Shown: piece by piece, positions 45,350 through 55,816 of the stretch
Position numbering within the stretch: position 1 is the stretch's first letter
How the letters are laid out: each line of letters starts with the position of its first letter
Origin: an uncultured Thermoguttaceae bacterium
GTDB lineage: Bacteria; Planctomycetota; Planctomycetia; Pirellulales; Thermoguttaceae
NCBI GenBank assembly: GCA_938042245.1
Contig: CALIRO010000065.1
Span: forward strand, 1-64,000
Direction of reading: 5' to 3'
DNA: 64,000 bases
Notes under the pieces: generated by a model
Told to the model about the DNA's origin: nothing
The model's input: the letters and a program-made list of their open reading frames with translations, nothing else
Database searches by the model: none
Translations under genes and position numbers: made by a program

Positions 45350-46435
45350 TCAATCGTTGTTTCGGGTGTTAGGAAGAGGTTGTTCCAACAATTCGGCCAG
45401 GTGTTGGAGGCAGATGTCAATTTGTTCTTCCGTACCGACGCTGATCCTAAGTCCATCACCCCAGCCGGGATAATTCATGTATCGCACTAAAATCCGTCGG
45501 CGTTTCAACTCTTCGTACAGGGGGCGAACAGGGCGCGTTGGATGCGTATTCCAGATAAAGTTTGCCTGAGAATCTACCGACTGAAAGCCCAACCGGCGCA
45601 TGCCTTCGGTAAGGTGCTGCCGGGCAGCCAGTATTTTTGCCCGGGTCTCCTGCAGCCACTGCTGATCCAGAATGGCGGCCGTGGCCCCAGCAATCGACAG
45701 AGCGTCGCAGTTGTAGGAATCTTTTACTTTGAGAAGTTGGTGGATGATGTGCGGCTGGGCCACCAGATAGCCAAATCGAAGCCCTGCCAAGGCGTAGGAT
45801 TTGCTCAGGCTCCGAGCCACCATGATCTTTTCATTCTCCGCCACCAGATGCAGGCAATTGCTCGAAGCAAAATCGACATAGGCTTCATCGACCAAAAGCG
45901 GACAGGGCAACCGATCGGCTAACCTGCGGACTACCTCCGGCGGTACCATGGTCCCAGAGGGGCTGTTCGGATTGGCCAAAAACACCAGCCGAACTCCTTC
46001 CCCAGGCAGCCCAAATTCTTCCGGCAACGTCCAATCCGGCCGGAAAAACACCTCCTGATACCGCGCCCCTTGGATCTGGGCCAATGTGGCATACAGAATG
46101 TAACTGGGGTAGGGCAACCGCACCAATTGCCCCTGGCCGACAAAGGCCCGCGTCACAATCGTCAGAATCTCGTCGCTTCCGTTGCCGCAAAGGATCCAAT
46201 CCGGCGGCAGGCCCAGTACCTGGGAGGCAGCCTGCCGAAATCGATTGGCCATCGGGTCGGGATACTTCTGCAAACCTCGGCGTAATACGTCCTGAATCGC
46301 TTCGACTACAGCTGGTGAAGGAGGATACGGATTTTCATTAGTGTTCAATTTAATAAATCCTTCCTCCTGAGGCTGCTCCCCAGGCACATACCCCGCCATA
46401 GCCGCTATCTCAGGACGCACATAGTTTGTCACCAT
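45350..46435 (-). CDS. hisC: Histidinol-phosphate aminotransferase
   Basis: This 361-residue PLP enzyme of fold type I transfers the amino group in histidine synthesis. [17 protein letters not shown]-type N terminus, [25 protein letters not shown] and VDEAYVDF are typical. The PLP lysine is in [15 protein letters not shown], and the C-terminal arginine is in [14 protein letters not shown] five bases before the ATG fits the start. It sits between hisD (195 bases upstream) and hisB (19 bases downstream). Confidence 0.94.
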   Translation of the reverse strand: MVTNYVRPEIAAMAGYVPGEQPQEEGFIKLNTNENPYPPSPAVVEAIQDVLRRGLQKYPDPMANRFRQAASQVLGLPPDWILCGNGSDEILTIVTRAFVGQGQLVRLPYPSYILYATLAQIQGARYQEVFFRPDWTLPEEFGLPGEGVRLVFLANPNSPSGTMVPPEVVRRLADRLPCPLLVDEAYVDFASSNCLHLVAENEKIMVARSLSKSYALAGLRFGYLVAQPHIIHQLLKVKDSYNCDALSIAGATAAILDQQWLQETRAKILAARQHLTEGMRRLGFQSVDSQANFIWNTHPTRPVRPLYEELKRRRILVRYMNYPGWGDGLRISVGTEEQIDICLQHLAELLEQPLPNTRNND

Positions 46436-46630
46436 CAGTTCCTCGTCCCAAACCGTAGACCCGCTCGCATGGAAATAGGTTTCCTGCTCTTACCTCCGCC
46501 CGCTGCAGCAAACCCATAATGAACCTCCCTGCCCGGGTGAGGAAGAACCGGATTCCTCCTGGGGCCGGAAGGATCATCCCATCCCCATCGCCTCCAAGCA
46601 AAAATCTTCCGAACCGTCAAAGGGCTTCTT

Positions 46631-48004
46631 TCATCTTTGCAGTCGAATCTCCACGCTAGCCCGGTGGGCGGTCAGACCCTCGACGTTGGCCAGATGAAGA
46701 ATATCCGGGGCCAATTCGGCCAGACCCTCTTTTTGGAAATATAGGACACTACCGGCCCGAAGGAAATCGTTGGCCGTCAGTCCGCTGGCAAACCGGGCTG
46801 TTCCCGCGGTAGGCAGCACATGAGAGGGCCCAGCAGCGTAATCGCCCACAGCTACCGGGGTCTGGTGGCCGACAAAAATCGCCCCCGCATACCGGATCTG
46901 CTCTAAAAGCGGTTGGGGGTTTTCTACCGCCAATTGCAGATGTTCCGGGGCGATCCAATCGACCAGTTCCGCAGCCTCTCGGGCATCCCGAACCCGAACC
47001 GCCGCTCCGAACGCCTCCAGGCTTTCCCTGGCCAACTGGCCCCGATCGAGCCGGTTCAGAGCCTCGGCCACCGCCTCCATCGTCCGCTCTAAAACCTCGT
47101 CCTGCCAGCCGATCAGGATGCTCGCCCCAGGGGCATGTTCCGCCTGGGCCAACAGGTCCATGGCTGTGTACTCTGGGGGTGCCGAATCATCCACGACCAC
47201 CACAATTTCGCTCGGCCCGGCCAGACTGTCGATGGCTACCTCGCCGAAGACAAACTTCTTGGCCAGGGTAACAAAGAGGTTGCCCGGCCCAACGATTTTA
47301 TCCACCTTGGGAATCCCTTCGACGCCATAGGCCAAAGCAGCCACCCCCTGGGCTCCCCCCAGCCGATAGACCTCCTGCAGGCCAAGCTCCCAGCAAGTAG
47401 CCAATACCTGAGGATGATAGGCGCCGAATTGCGTGGGCGGTAAAAGGACGGCAATCTCTTCTACGCCAGCTACCTGGGCTGGTACCGCCGTCATGAGCAG
47501 GGTGGAAGGATAAGCGGCTGCCCCACCCGGCACACAAATGCCGATCCGCCGAATCGGCCGGTACCTTTGCTCTAACCAACCCCCTTCCACAGGGATGCGC
47601 ACATCCTGATGTAAAATCGCCCGCTGAAATCGCTCGATCCGCTGCCGAATCCGCCGAACCACCTCTAAAAAGGCCGATCCTGCCGCCTGGACCTCCTGCC
47701 GGTGGGCCTCCTGTAGCTCTTCCACGGGTATCCGAACCGTCTGGGCCGTCAGTTCGACGCCGTCGATCCGGCCGGTGTAGTCTAAAACGGCTTCTAAGCC
47801 CCGTTGGGCAACATCCTGGCAGATCCGCTCTACCACTTCTTGGGGGGTAAGTTCCTGGCCGAAAATCTGCCGGGTGCGCTGGCGGCTTGCCGGGCTGAGT
47901 ACATCTCCCCGGATGCTTAATCGACGGCGGAGCTGGCCCAGCAGCTCAAGCGCATTCTCTGATCGGGTATCGATCCACAAAAGATTAATACTAATAGGGG
48001 GCAT
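46631..48004 (-). CDS. hisD: Histidinol dehydrogenase
   Basis: This 457-residue enzyme oxidises histidinol to histidine in two NAD-dependent steps. It shows ICVPGGAAAYPSTLLM, KIVGPGNLFVTLAKKFVFG, IDSLAGPSEIVVVVD and DLLAQAEHAPGA with the zinc-binding Gln and His. Catalytic EH is in WIAPEHLQL. TAGTARFASGL near the C terminus completes the family pattern. The gene starts a minus-strand his group, hisD-hisC-hisB. The 195-base gap to hisC may hold a second promoter. Confidence 0.95.
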   Translation of the reverse strand: MPPISINLLWIDTRSENALELLGQLRRRLSIRGDVLSPASRQRTRQIFGQELTPQEVVERICQDVAQRGLEAVLDYTGRIDGVELTAQTVRIPVEELQEAHRQEVQAAGSAFLEVVRRIRQRIERFQRAILHQDVRIPVEGGWLEQRYRPIRRIGICVPGGAAAYPSTLLMTAVPAQVAGVEEIAVLLPPTQFGAYHPQVLATCWELGLQEVYRLGGAQGVAALAYGVEGIPKVDKIVGPGNLFVTLAKKFVFGEVAIDSLAGPSEIVVVVDDSAPPEYTAMDLLAQAEHAPGASILIGWQDEVLERTMEAVAEALNRLDRGQLARESLEAFGAAVRVRDAREAAELVDWIAPEHLQLAVENPQPLLEQIRYAGAIFVGHQTPVAVGDYAAGPSHVLPTAGTARFASGLTANDFLRAGSVLYFQKEGLAELAPDILHLANVEGLTAHRASVEIRLQR

Positions 48005-48519
48005 GTGATAACCTTTAGGAGGACTTCTTCGCTTTCTTCCCGAAATATTTCAACCTTCTCTCTCCCTGCCCCTTTTGGATACCGGGTTTCAGGTGGTTTC
48101 TACTACCCCTATTATAGGGACCTTGGAACCACCTCCCCACCCACGGATGGATGGAACGTTTCAAAACAGACTATTTTGGCTTTTTGGGGCGTTTTGGGAA
48201 AGATGGGAGGGTTCGCCTGGGCTATCTTTTTGGGAGAGTCATTTCTCTTTCTCCCCATATAGGGGGGTATTTTTCCCCAATTAGCGCATACCTTGTACCC
48301 ATTCCCTTCTCAAAACCTGTCCAAGAGGCATCCCCTAAGTCCTTGCTAATCAAAAAGTTAGAAATAATTTTCTTTTTTCTCTTCCCCACTCAGAAAGTTT
48401 TTACCTATCTATCACATAACTCATACCTAGCTGGAACACCTTCCAAGCCGAAAACAGCTACAATCTCAATATCCACGTACCAGTCAGGTTTCGGTGTTCC
48501 TTTTACGGAAAGTTTTTCG
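48005..48519. other. Divergent AT-rich spacer
   Basis: This lies between hisD (minus) and the radical SAM gene (plus). It contains the inverted repeat CCCTA-TTA-TAGGG (48107-48119) and C/T-rich runs. The upstream extension of the radical SAM frame (48151-48519) has biased, non-protein-like composition, so I treat it as non-coding. Confidence 0.5.
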
Positions 48520-50454
48520 ATGATTCGCAACCAAGCAAGTTTATCGTCCGTTTCCGGTGCGGAGGCAGCGTCTCCGGTCCATGCATTGGGACGGCGGACC
48601 AAAGTGCTGCTATGTAGTGTGTTTGGCCCATATGGGCAGGATGATGAGTACGGTAGCCGGCGTCTGAACCCAATGGAGCTATACCAAAATCAAGTTACCC
48701 GAGAGCAAGGGCCGTTTTCCATCCGAATGTTTCATCGCAGTTGGGGGCTGATGATGATCCAGGCCAATATTGAAGCCCCCTGTTGGATCCTGGATTTTCC
48801 CACGCTGGATCGGTTTATCCAGGAGATTCGGAGCCGGCGGTACGATATTGTGGGCATTAGCTCCATCATTCCGAACCTGTTGAAGGTGCGGAAGATGTGC
48901 CAGTTGGTGCGGCAGGAGTTGCCGGAAGCAAAGATCGTGGTTGGTGGACATATTGCCAATATTCCCGACCTGGGCCAACGGATCGACGCCGACTATATTG
49001 TCCGAGGCGACGGCATCCGGTGGTTTCGGCAGTATCTGGGGGAAGATCCGGATCGGCCCATTCGGCATCCAGAGATTCTTTCTGGTTATGGCACCCGGAA
49101 TATGGGGGTCAGCGTGAAAGAAAAACCAGGGGATGTGGCAGCCACACTGATCCCCTCCGTAGGTTGTCCGTTTGGGTGTAATTTTTGTTCTACCTCGGCC
49201 ATGTTTGGCGGCAAGGGGAAGTTTATCAACTTCTACGAGACGGGAGATGAACTTTTTGACATTATGGACCAGTTGGCCCGCTCTATGCAGGTGCGATCCT
49301 TTTTTGTCATGGACGAAAATTTCCTCCTGCATCGTCGTCGCGCTTTGCGACTCCTGGAACTAATGGAACGCTACAATAAACCCTGGACTCTGAATGTGTT
49401 CAGTTCGGCCAATGTGCTCCGGAGCTACACCATCGACCAGTTGGTTCGACTGGGGATTTCCTGGGTCTGGATGGGGCTGGAAGGCGAAAACAGCCAATAC
49501 GCCAAGTTGCATGGCATTAATACGTTTCAGTTGGTCCGTACGCTCCAGGCCCATGGCATTAAGGTGCTCGGTTCGACCATTTTAGGACTGGAAAATCATA
49601 CGCCCGACAACATTGACGAGGCGATTGACTATGCCATTCGGCATGATACTGATTTTCATCAATTCATGCTCTATACGCCGATTCCGGGCACTCCGCTTTA
49701 TCGGCAGTTGGCGGCCGAAGGGCGCCTGAAACCAGAAACGGCGTATCACATTGCCGATGTACACGGCCAGTACATCTTGAATTACTATCATCCCCATATT
49801 CCTCCCGGCATGGAGGTGGAGATCATCCGGCGGGCGTTTGCCCGGCATTTTCAGACCAATGGGCCGAGCGTGGCTCGCATCGTCCGGACCATGTTGGCAG
49901 GTTGGCGCCGCTATAAGGACTGCCCTGACCTACGGGTGCAAGACCGGATCCGCTGGGAATGCCGAGAGTTGGGCACCACCTATGTGGCCGTGGTGGCTGC
50001 TTGCCACCGGTATTTTGCCCACCAGCCGCCTCTGCGGGCCAAGATGGCCCAACTCTTGGAGGAGCTTTACCGCGAGTTTGGCTGGAAGGCTCGCATCTAT
50101 GCCGCCATCGGCGGCCGATATTTGCACTGGACTGCCCGTCGGGAGGAAAAACGTCTGGCATCTGGCTGGAGCTATGAACCGCCCACCTTCTATACCTGTA
50201 ATGAAGCGGCCATAGCAGAGCTGGGCCAGGGACCAACCCCGGAACTGGCCCGCTGGGTACAGGCTCGCAGCGTCCACCCGGTTCAACCCGTTGTGGTCCC
50301 CGAACCGCTTCTGCTCCCACCAGCACAGTCCGAGCATCCTTTGCTCAGCCCCAGCGAGCAGTTCCTGGCCAGTTCCTCCGAAGCATTACTCTCCAGCCCG
50401 GCTTTGTCAAAAACCAACACCCCCACCCAATTGCAAACTCCCGTTTCGGTGTGA
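48520..50454 (+). CDS. B12-binding-domain radical SAM protein
   Basis: This 644-residue protein has an N-terminal cobalamin-binding-like domain (about 25-170: SRRYDIVGISSIIPN, KIVVGGHIANI, DYIVRGDG). A radical SAM core has the cluster motif CPFGCNFCSTSAMFGG near residue 216 and WVWMGLEGENSQY. The C-terminal part is helical, then low-complexity Pro/Ser-rich. Members of this family methylate or rearrange lipids, tetrapyrroles and cofactors. The product is unknown. The DxHxxG cobalamin motif is not obvious, so B12 may be bound base-off in another way or not at all. GGAAAG seven bases before the ATG at 48520 is the best start. Confidence 0.82.
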   Translation: MIRNQASLSSVSGAEAASPVHALGRRTKVLLCSVFGPYGQDDEYGSRRLNPMELYQNQVTREQGPFSIRMFHRSWGLMMIQANIEAPCWILDFPTLDRFIQEIRSRRYDIVGISSIIPNLLKVRKMCQLVRQELPEAKIVVGGHIANIPDLGQRIDADYIVRGDGIRWFRQYLGEDPDRPIRHPEILSGYGTRNMGVSVKEKPGDVAATLIPSVGCPFGCNFCSTSAMFGGKGKFINFYETGDELFDIMDQLARSMQVRSFFVMDENFLLHRRRALRLLELMERYNKPWTLNVFSSANVLRSYTIDQLVRLGISWVWMGLEGENSQYAKLHGINTFQLVRTLQAHGIKVLGSTILGLENHTPDNIDEAIDYAIRHDTDFHQFMLYTPIPGTPLYRQLAAEGRLKPETAYHIADVHGQYILNYYHPHIPPGMEVEIIRRAFARHFQTNGPSVARIVRTMLAGWRRYKDCPDLRVQDRIRWECRELGTTYVAVVAACHRYFAHQPPLRAKMAQLLEELYREFGWKARIYAAIGGRYLHWTARREEKRLASGWSYEPPTFYTCNEAAIAELGQGPTPELARWVQARSVHPVQPVVVPEPLLLPPAQSEHPLLSPSEQFLASSSEALLSSPALSKTNTPTQLQTPVSV

Positions 50455-50740
50455 GTGGGTCTGGCCGGCACCTGATATGCTTTTCCTGGAGCAGCGGGTG
50501 GGGATCTCGGCTGCGGCAGGGATTTGTCTCCAGGGAAGTTTATTCCCGGCTTCTTTTCCTGTCCCTCTGGAGTCCTGCCTGCGGGGTAACTACAATAAAA
50601 TCCTAGCGTCCTCGCTTGGATAGCATGGATGGGAGTTTCTCCCTACCGGAGCCCTGCCAGGGAGACCTACTTGCCAGTTCGATCCCCGCCAAGGGAAACT
50701 CCGCACAGGAAAAATTCCCCTTCCTAAGAAGTAAAAACCC

Positions 50741-50900
50741 GTACCCTTTCGGCCGAGTGAAGTAGGTTCCAGTTTTTAGGGACGATGCCCCCTGACTGTC
50801 AGTGCCTCCCGAGCGACAGTCCGGAGAGCAGAAATCCATCAAGAAACTGGATTCCTGCTTTCGCAGAACTGACAGGTTGCATCATTTGGTGAAATGTTAC
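50741..50900 (+). repeat. Foldback (MITE-like) element, copy E
   Basis: The 160-bp copy starts GTACCCTTTCGGCCGAG and includes AGTTTTTAGGGACGATGCC. The long arm is 50741-50824 and the short arm 50847-50900, ending on the minus strand as GTAACATTTCACC. The inner REP-like pair is 50796-50824 (inverted, GACAGTCCGG) and 50847-50876 (CTGGATTCCTGCTTTCGCAG). It ends 34 bases before the DUF1080 gene and includes sequence where its promoter should be. Confidence 0.85.
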
Positions 50901-50934
50901 AAAATCCGTTAGGTTTCACGTAGGAGAAGGCATC

Positions 50935-51714
50935 ATGAGAGGATTTTTGGGAGCGAGTAAGGGGAGTGCTTGGGCACTGATAGGGTGGTTATGGGCAATG
51001 GGTGTGCCGATGGTTCATGCTGCGCAGACCGATGGCTGGCTGGATTTGATGCCGCCCGGCAAGGAGCTGGAGGCTTGGGAGGGCGGAACCGGTTGGATCA
51101 TTGCCGGCGATGCCCAATTGGACCCCAACGTCAAAACAGGGCGAAAACTACAGGCGGTGTCCGGACAGGGGGTGGTCATTAGTTGCCTAGAAGGCTTGGC
51201 GTTGGATCGAAACTTATGCTCCAAACAGCACTTTGCTGACCTGGAGGTCCACCTGGAGTTTCTCATCCCCAAGGGCTCCAATGCGGGGGTAAAGTTACAG
51301 GGTCTGTATGAGATTCAGATTTTAGATAGTTTCGGCAAAAAGAAACTCACCGGCGACGACTGCGGCGGTGTCTATCCCCGGGCTGAGCTCCAGCCTCGGT
51401 ATCATACGATCGACGAGGGGGTACCGCCCCGGCTCAATGCGGCCAAACCGGCCGGCCAATGGCAGACCCTAGACATCGTGTTTCGGGCGCCCCGGTTTGA
51501 CGCCAAGGGCCGAAAGACCGAAAACGCCCGTTTTGTCAAAGTGGTGCTCAACGGCCAGGTGATTCATGAGAATGTGGAGCTTCGCTGGCCAACCGGATGG
51601 GCTTGGCGCGTGGAAAAAGAAAAACCCCAAGGCCCCCTGTTATTGCAGGGCGATCATGGTCCGGTGGCTTACCGGAATGTGCGGGTCCGCCCAGCGCAGG
51701 TCTCGGCACAATAA
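50935..51714 (+). CDS. DUF1080 (3-keto-disaccharide hydrolase-like) secreted protein
   Basis: This 259-residue protein has a signal peptide (WALIGWLWAMGVPMVHAAQ) and a jelly-roll domain of the DUF1080 type: FADLEVHLEFLIPKGSNAGV, GLYEIQILDSFG, GVYPRAEL and GPVAYRNVRVRP. Related proteins hydrolyse 3-keto-sugars made by exported oxidoreductases, which fits the Tat-exported Gfo/Idh/MocA protein in this window, although the two are about 37 kb apart. AGGAGAAGG five bases before the ATG fixes the start. The domain is expanded in planctomycetes. Confidence 0.88.
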   Translation: MRGFLGASKGSAWALIGWLWAMGVPMVHAAQTDGWLDLMPPGKELEAWEGGTGWIIAGDAQLDPNVKTGRKLQAVSGQGVVISCLEGLALDRNLCSKQHFADLEVHLEFLIPKGSNAGVKLQGLYEIQILDSFGKKKLTGDDCGGVYPRAELQPRYHTIDEGVPPRLNAAKPAGQWQTLDIVFRAPRFDAKGRKTENARFVKVVLNGQVIHENVELRWPTGWAWRVEKEKPQGPLLLQGDHGPVAYRNVRVRPAQVSAQ

Positions 51715-51850
51715 TCTCCCATACCTCACGTGGGTTCTTAAACCACCAAAACAGAGGGGGGGCTATCGGCGACTAGGACCCTTCGGTAGGATAAAGGGGG
51801 GCTAGGGACAAAAGCTGTGGACAGAAGCAACCCGGAAAGCTCAGGTTCCC

Positions 51851-51879
51851 TTTCCATCACCAGATAAAAGATTTATAAT
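51851..51879 (+). promoter_or_regulatory. Candidate housekeeping promoter upstream of the tRNA
   Basis: TTTCCA (51851-51856) and a perfect TATAAT (51874-51879) are separated by 17 bases. Transcription would start about 100 bases before the tRNA. Its use is inferred from sequence only. Confidence 0.42.
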
Positions 51880-51987
51880 GAATATCTTGCCGAAGTGCAG
51901 GGCGGTCAGCCTTTACGCTAGGAACCACCCCAAAGAGGGAAAATCTTGGGGATCGGTGCAAAAACCAGGGACAGGATGGTTTAGCAG

Positions 51988-52061
<74 letters not shown>

Positions 52062-52066
52062 CTGGA

Positions 52067-54130
52067 TTATGATGGGAGGAACTTTTCAGCAATTCCTGGC
52101 TGACCGGGGCTTAGGCTTTCGGAACCTGAGGTGGCGGTATTCGCTTGAGGAGCCCCTGAGTCCTTCATGGCTGTAGTGATGGTGGCTTGTAACTGGTCGG
52201 CATCGATGACTTCCTGTTCCATAAGGCATTGGGCCAGGGCTACCAGAGCGGGCCGATGGGCTTCTAAAAGCTGCCGAACTTTTTGCAGTCCCTCTTCCAG
52301 AATGCGTTTGACTTCCTGGTCGATTTCTCGGGCGGTCTGCTCGCTGTAGAGGCGCGGTCCAGGCCAGTCGGTCGTGTGATTGAGGAAAGCCGGTCGGGGG
52401 CCATCTCGGAATGATATCCGGCCTAGCTGACTCATCCCAAACTCCATCACCATGCTACGGGCAATTTCGGTGGCCCGGTGGAGGTCGTTTTGCGCGCCGG
52501 TGGAAATATCCTGGAAGATCATTTCTTCGGCGACGATGCCGGCCAAGAGAACTTGGATTCGGCTTTCCAGTTCGGTTTGGGTAAGCAGATAGCGGTCGCC
52601 TTCTGGCCGTTGCATCGTGTAACCCAGGGCGGCCAGTCCCCGGGGAATGATCGAGACTTTATGGACCGGATCGGCCCCTGGGAGGCAGCAGGCGGCCAGG
52701 GCATGAGCGCTTTCATGGTAGGCGATGCGAAGTTTTTCCTGCTCATGCATGATGCGCTGGCGTTTTTCCAGGCCTGTGGTAACCCGTTCGATGGCCTCGG
52801 TCAGCTCCTGCATCGTAACAGATTGTTTACCACGTCGGGCGGCTAACAACGCCGCTTCGTTGACCAGGCTGGCCAAATCCGCCCCCACAAAACCCGGCGT
52901 CAGGCTAGCCAACTGGCTGACATTTACGGCCGGATCCAATTTCACGTTCTTCAGATGGACCCGCAGAATAGCCTCCCTACCTCGGACATCCGGCTGATCG
53001 ACCACCACATGCCGATCGAACCGCCCGGGGCGAAGCAACGCCGGATCCAGCGTTTCAGGCCGATTGGTGGCCGCCAACACAATCACCCCGCTATTGGTCG
53101 TAAATCCATCCATTTCCACCAGCAAAGCATTGAGCGTTTGTTCCCGTTCATCATGGCCGCCCACTACGCTGGTTCCTCGCATTTTCCCTAGGGCATCCAG
53201 TTCGTCGATGAAGATGATACAAGGGGCGTGGTTTTTGGCCTGCTGAAACATATCCCGCACTCGGGCTGCTCCCACGCCGACAAACATCTCGACAAAGTCG
53301 GACCCGGATAGGCTGTAAAACGGTACCCCTGCTTCGCCGGCTACCGCTTTGGCCAATAGGGTTTTGCCAGTGCCCGGGGGACCAACCAACAAAACCCCCT
53401 TGGGAATCCGACCCCCCAAAACCCGAAATTTTTCGGGCATCTTTAAGAATTCGACCACCTCCCGAAGTTCCTCAACCGCTTCATCTAGGCCGGCTACATC
53501 CTCAAAAGTAACGCCCACTTCTTCTTGAGCAACAAATTTTCCCCTACTTCGGCCAAACGCAATTGCCGAACCAGCCCCTCCTAACCGCCGAATCATCCAT
53601 AGCAAAATCGCCGAAAAAATCACCAAAAATACCAACATCGATAGATAATACCGCCAACTGCTGGGCGGCTCTTCGGCGCGAATCCGACGGAACCCCTTCG
53701 CGATGGCCAACTGGAATAACGCTAGGTTGTCGTTTTCCAGGCCCACCCGAGGCGTAGTAAAAGGAACATCTGTTTCTGGTTCGCTCTGCCGATCCGGGGG
53801 CGCCACTACCTGCCGACTGATCAAACCGGTAATTTCATGCGGGCCGATCTTCAAATCCCGAAGATTCCAATAGCGAATCCGAACCTGCCGACCCCGCTGA
53901 GGCTGGAGCACTTCTATAGCTGCCTGCGGATTTCGGTCCGGTGCTCCCTGCTCGATCAGCCGCCATAGATCGCTATAGTCAAGCTGCACCGGCCGCTCCG
54001 TATTCACCAGGCTGGCTATTACCAGCGACAGGCCAGCCAACAGCAATACATACCAAACCAATCTCCCGCCGCTAGAAGCCGGAGCACGTGGAGGTTTGGA
54101 GGATTTTGGTTCTTCCGAAGAGGGTTCCAT
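52067..54130 (-). CDS. ftsH: ATP-dependent zinc metalloprotease FtsH
   Basis: This 687-residue protease degrades membrane and regulatory proteins. It has a membrane segment near the N terminus ([19 protein letters not shown]) and a second helix ([19 protein letters not shown]). The AAA domain has Walker [18 protein letters not shown], Walker [13 protein letters not shown], and the second region of homology [20 protein letters not shown]. The protease zinc site is YHESAHAL. A Ser/Gly/Thr-rich tail ends the chain. The periplasmic loop carries a Pro/Asp-rich stretch. The start is preceded only by a weak GGGATAGG. Confidence 0.95.
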   Translation of the reverse strand: MEPSSEEPKSSKPPRAPASSGGRLVWYVLLLAGLSLVIASLVNTERPVQLDYSDLWRLIEQGAPDRNPQAAIEVLQPQRGRQVRIRYWNLRDLKIGPHEITGLISRQVVAPPDRQSEPETDVPFTTPRVGLENDNLALFQLAIAKGFRRIRAEEPPSSWRYYLSMLVFLVIFSAILLWMIRRLGGAGSAIAFGRSRGKFVAQEEVGVTFEDVAGLDEAVEELREVVEFLKMPEKFRVLGGRIPKGVLLVGPPGTGKTLLAKAVAGEAGVPFYSLSGSDFVEMFVGVGAARVRDMFQQAKNHAPCIIFIDELDALGKMRGTSVVGGHDEREQTLNALLVEMDGFTTNSGVIVLAATNRPETLDPALLRPGRFDRHVVVDQPDVRGREAILRVHLKNVKLDPAVNVSQLASLTPGFVGADLASLVNEAALLAARRGKQSVTMQELTEAIERVTTGLEKRQRIMHEQEKLRIAYHESAHALAACCLPGADPVHKVSIIPRGLAALGYTMQRPEGDRYLLTQTELESRIQVLLAGIVAEEMIFQDISTGAQNDLHRATEIARSMVMEFGMSQLGRISFRDGPRPAFLNHTTDWPGPRLYSEQTAREIDQEVKRILEEGLQKVRQLLEAHRPALVALAQCLMEQEVIDADQLQATITTAMKDSGAPQANTATSGSESLSPGQPGIAEKFLPS

Positions 54131-54401
54131 AAAAACTAGCCTATCCCTTTTTTATCCTAAAGAACCTCCTGGAACACTCCTGGAGGTCTTTTTACCCTAA
54201 CGGCCGAACTTCTCTTTCATCATAACTCTCTGAACTCCATGAAAAAAGGCTTAAAAAGACCTTTGCAACATATTTCGGAGCCCTCAGGGGATCCCGGCTT
54301 GATGGGAATGCCATGGAGGTCTTATGGACGTTGGTACTTGCATGCCCCTGGCATTTCTTTTCCAGGCTAGAGATGCTACCTTAATGGAAAGAAGAGGAAA
54401 T

Positions 54402-54565
54402 GGTACATTTCCGCCAACTGGTGCACCAAGGCATTCGTCCGAAAGCAGCAGTCCGGTTTTTTTCCGATGGATTTCCGGTCTCTGGACTGTCGCTTTCGGG
54501 GCAGCGCCAATCGGGGGGCAGTTCCCTCAAAAACGGCACCCTCCTTCACGTGGCGGAAAGGGTAC
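54402..54565 (+). repeat. Foldback (MITE-like) element, copy F
   Basis: The 164-bp copy starts GGTACATTTCCGCC. The short arm is 54402-54455 and the long arm 54482-54565; on the minus strand the latter starts GTACCCTTTCCGCCACG. The inner REP-like pair is 54430-54455 (inverted) and 54482-54508 (CTGGACTGTCGCTTTCGG). It lies between the divergent ftsH and dxr genes. Confidence 0.85.
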
Positions 54566-54628
54566 GAGGCAATCAAAGCTTCAGGCTCTGAGTTAGCCGG
54601 GATCAGACTGGCCGATTACGGGAAAAGC

Positions 54629-55816
54629 ATGGTTGAGGGATCAGAACTCCAAAAGGTGCGGAGGGTTGTGGTTTTAGGGTCCACCGGCAGCATTGGGCGA
54701 AATACGCTGGAAGTGGTAGCCGCCTCGAAAGGTCGGTTGGAACTGGTAGCTCTTAGTGCCCATACCAATACGGGGTTGCTGAAGGCCCAGGCCCAGCAGT
54801 TTCGACCTCGGTATGTGGTGGTAACGGATGCGGAGGCAGCCGACCGGCAAAATTGGTCGGATTTACCTCCGGAGACCCAACTTCGGGTGGGCCAAGATGC
54901 CCTGATCGAGGTAGTCCAACTCCCTGAAGTGGATATTGTGTTGGTGGCCATTGTAGGCCGGGCCGGCCTAGAAGGTACCTGGGCCGCCCTAGAGGCCGGC
55001 AAAACGGTGGCCTTGGCTAATAAAGAAAGTTTGGTGATTGCCGGTCCCCTGGTAACCCGATTGGCTGCCCAACGTGGGGCGCAGATCCTGCCCGTGGATA
55101 GCGAACATAGTGCGGTCTTTCAAGCCCTTCAGGCGGGCCGCCGGCATGAGGTCCGACGGGTGCTTTTGACCGCAAGCGGCGGTCCGTTCCGTACCTATCC
55201 GCTGGAGCGCCTCCAGCAGGTAACGGTTCAAGAGGCCCTGGCCCATCCTACCTGGAACATGGGTCCGAAGATTACCATCGACTCGGCCACCTTAATGAAC
55301 AAAGCCCTGGAGATCATCGAAGCCCGATGGCTATTCAACCTAGCGCCTCAGCAGATCGGGGTATTGATCCACCCCCAATCCGTGATTCATTCTATGGTAG
55401 AATATATCGACGGATCGGTTATTGCGCAGATGAGTCCGCCGGATATGCGCTTGCCGATCCAATACGCCCTGTTTTGGCCGGATCGGCAGCCTGCGGTAGC
55501 CCGTCAGTTCGACTGGTCTGAGGCCTACTGTTTGGAGTTTTATCCGCCGGATCCGGAGCGGCATAGTGCTTTGCAGTTAGGGGTAGAGGTGGCCCAATTA
55601 GGGGGGACAGCCGGCGCGGTGCTCAACGGTGCCAATGAGGCAGCGGTAGCTGCCTTCTTGGAAGGAAAAATCCCCTTCACGGACATTGTGCCCGCTTGCC
55701 GAGCTGTCCTCGAACATCATCCTTTCGATCCTAATCCCAGCTTGGCTACCTTAGTACGGTTAGATGGCTGGGCAAGGCAGGAGGTTCAACGTTGGGTATG
55801 TTCCAAAACGGTTTAG
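54629..55816 (+). CDS. dxr: 1-deoxy-D-xylulose 5-phosphate reductoisomerase
   Basis: This 395-residue enzyme makes 2-C-methylerythritol 4-phosphate, the second step of the MEP isoprenoid route. It has the NADPH loop VLGSTGSIGRNTLEVV and ALANKESLVIAG. The metal and substrate sites are PVDSEHSAVFQAL, TASGGPFRTY and HPTWNMGPKITIDSATLMNK with EIIEA following. NGANEAAVAAFL near the C terminus is typical. The open frame reaches 54467, inside the foldback element, so I start at the ATG at 54629. Its end overlaps the next gene by 25 bases. Confidence 0.95.
   Translation: MVEGSELQKVRRVVVLGSTGSIGRNTLEVVAASKGRLELVALSAHTNTGLLKAQAQQFRPRYVVVTDAEAADRQNWSDLPPETQLRVGQDALIEVVQLPEVDIVLVAIVGRAGLEGTWAALEAGKTVALANKESLVIAGPLVTRLAAQRGAQILPVDSEHSAVFQALQAGRRHEVRRVLLTASGGPFRTYPLERLQQVTVQEALAHPTWNMGPKITIDSATLMNKALEIIEARWLFNLAPQQIGVLIHPQSVIHSMVEYIDGSVIAQMSPPDMRLPIQYALFWPDRQPAVARQFDWSEAYCLEFYPPDPERHSALQLGVEVAQLGGTAGAVLNGANEAAVAAFLEGKIPFTDIVPACRAVLEHHPFDPNPSLATLVRLDGWARQEVQRWVCSKTV

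Noticed and set aside
48151-48519. In-frame N-terminal extension of the radical SAM gene
   Set aside because: Composition is biased and lacks domain similarity; a better ribosome binding site and a normal N terminus occur at 48520.
54467-54628. In-frame N-terminal extension of dxr
   Set aside because: It reads through the foldback element, and Dxr proteins normally start close to the NADPH loop as at 54629.
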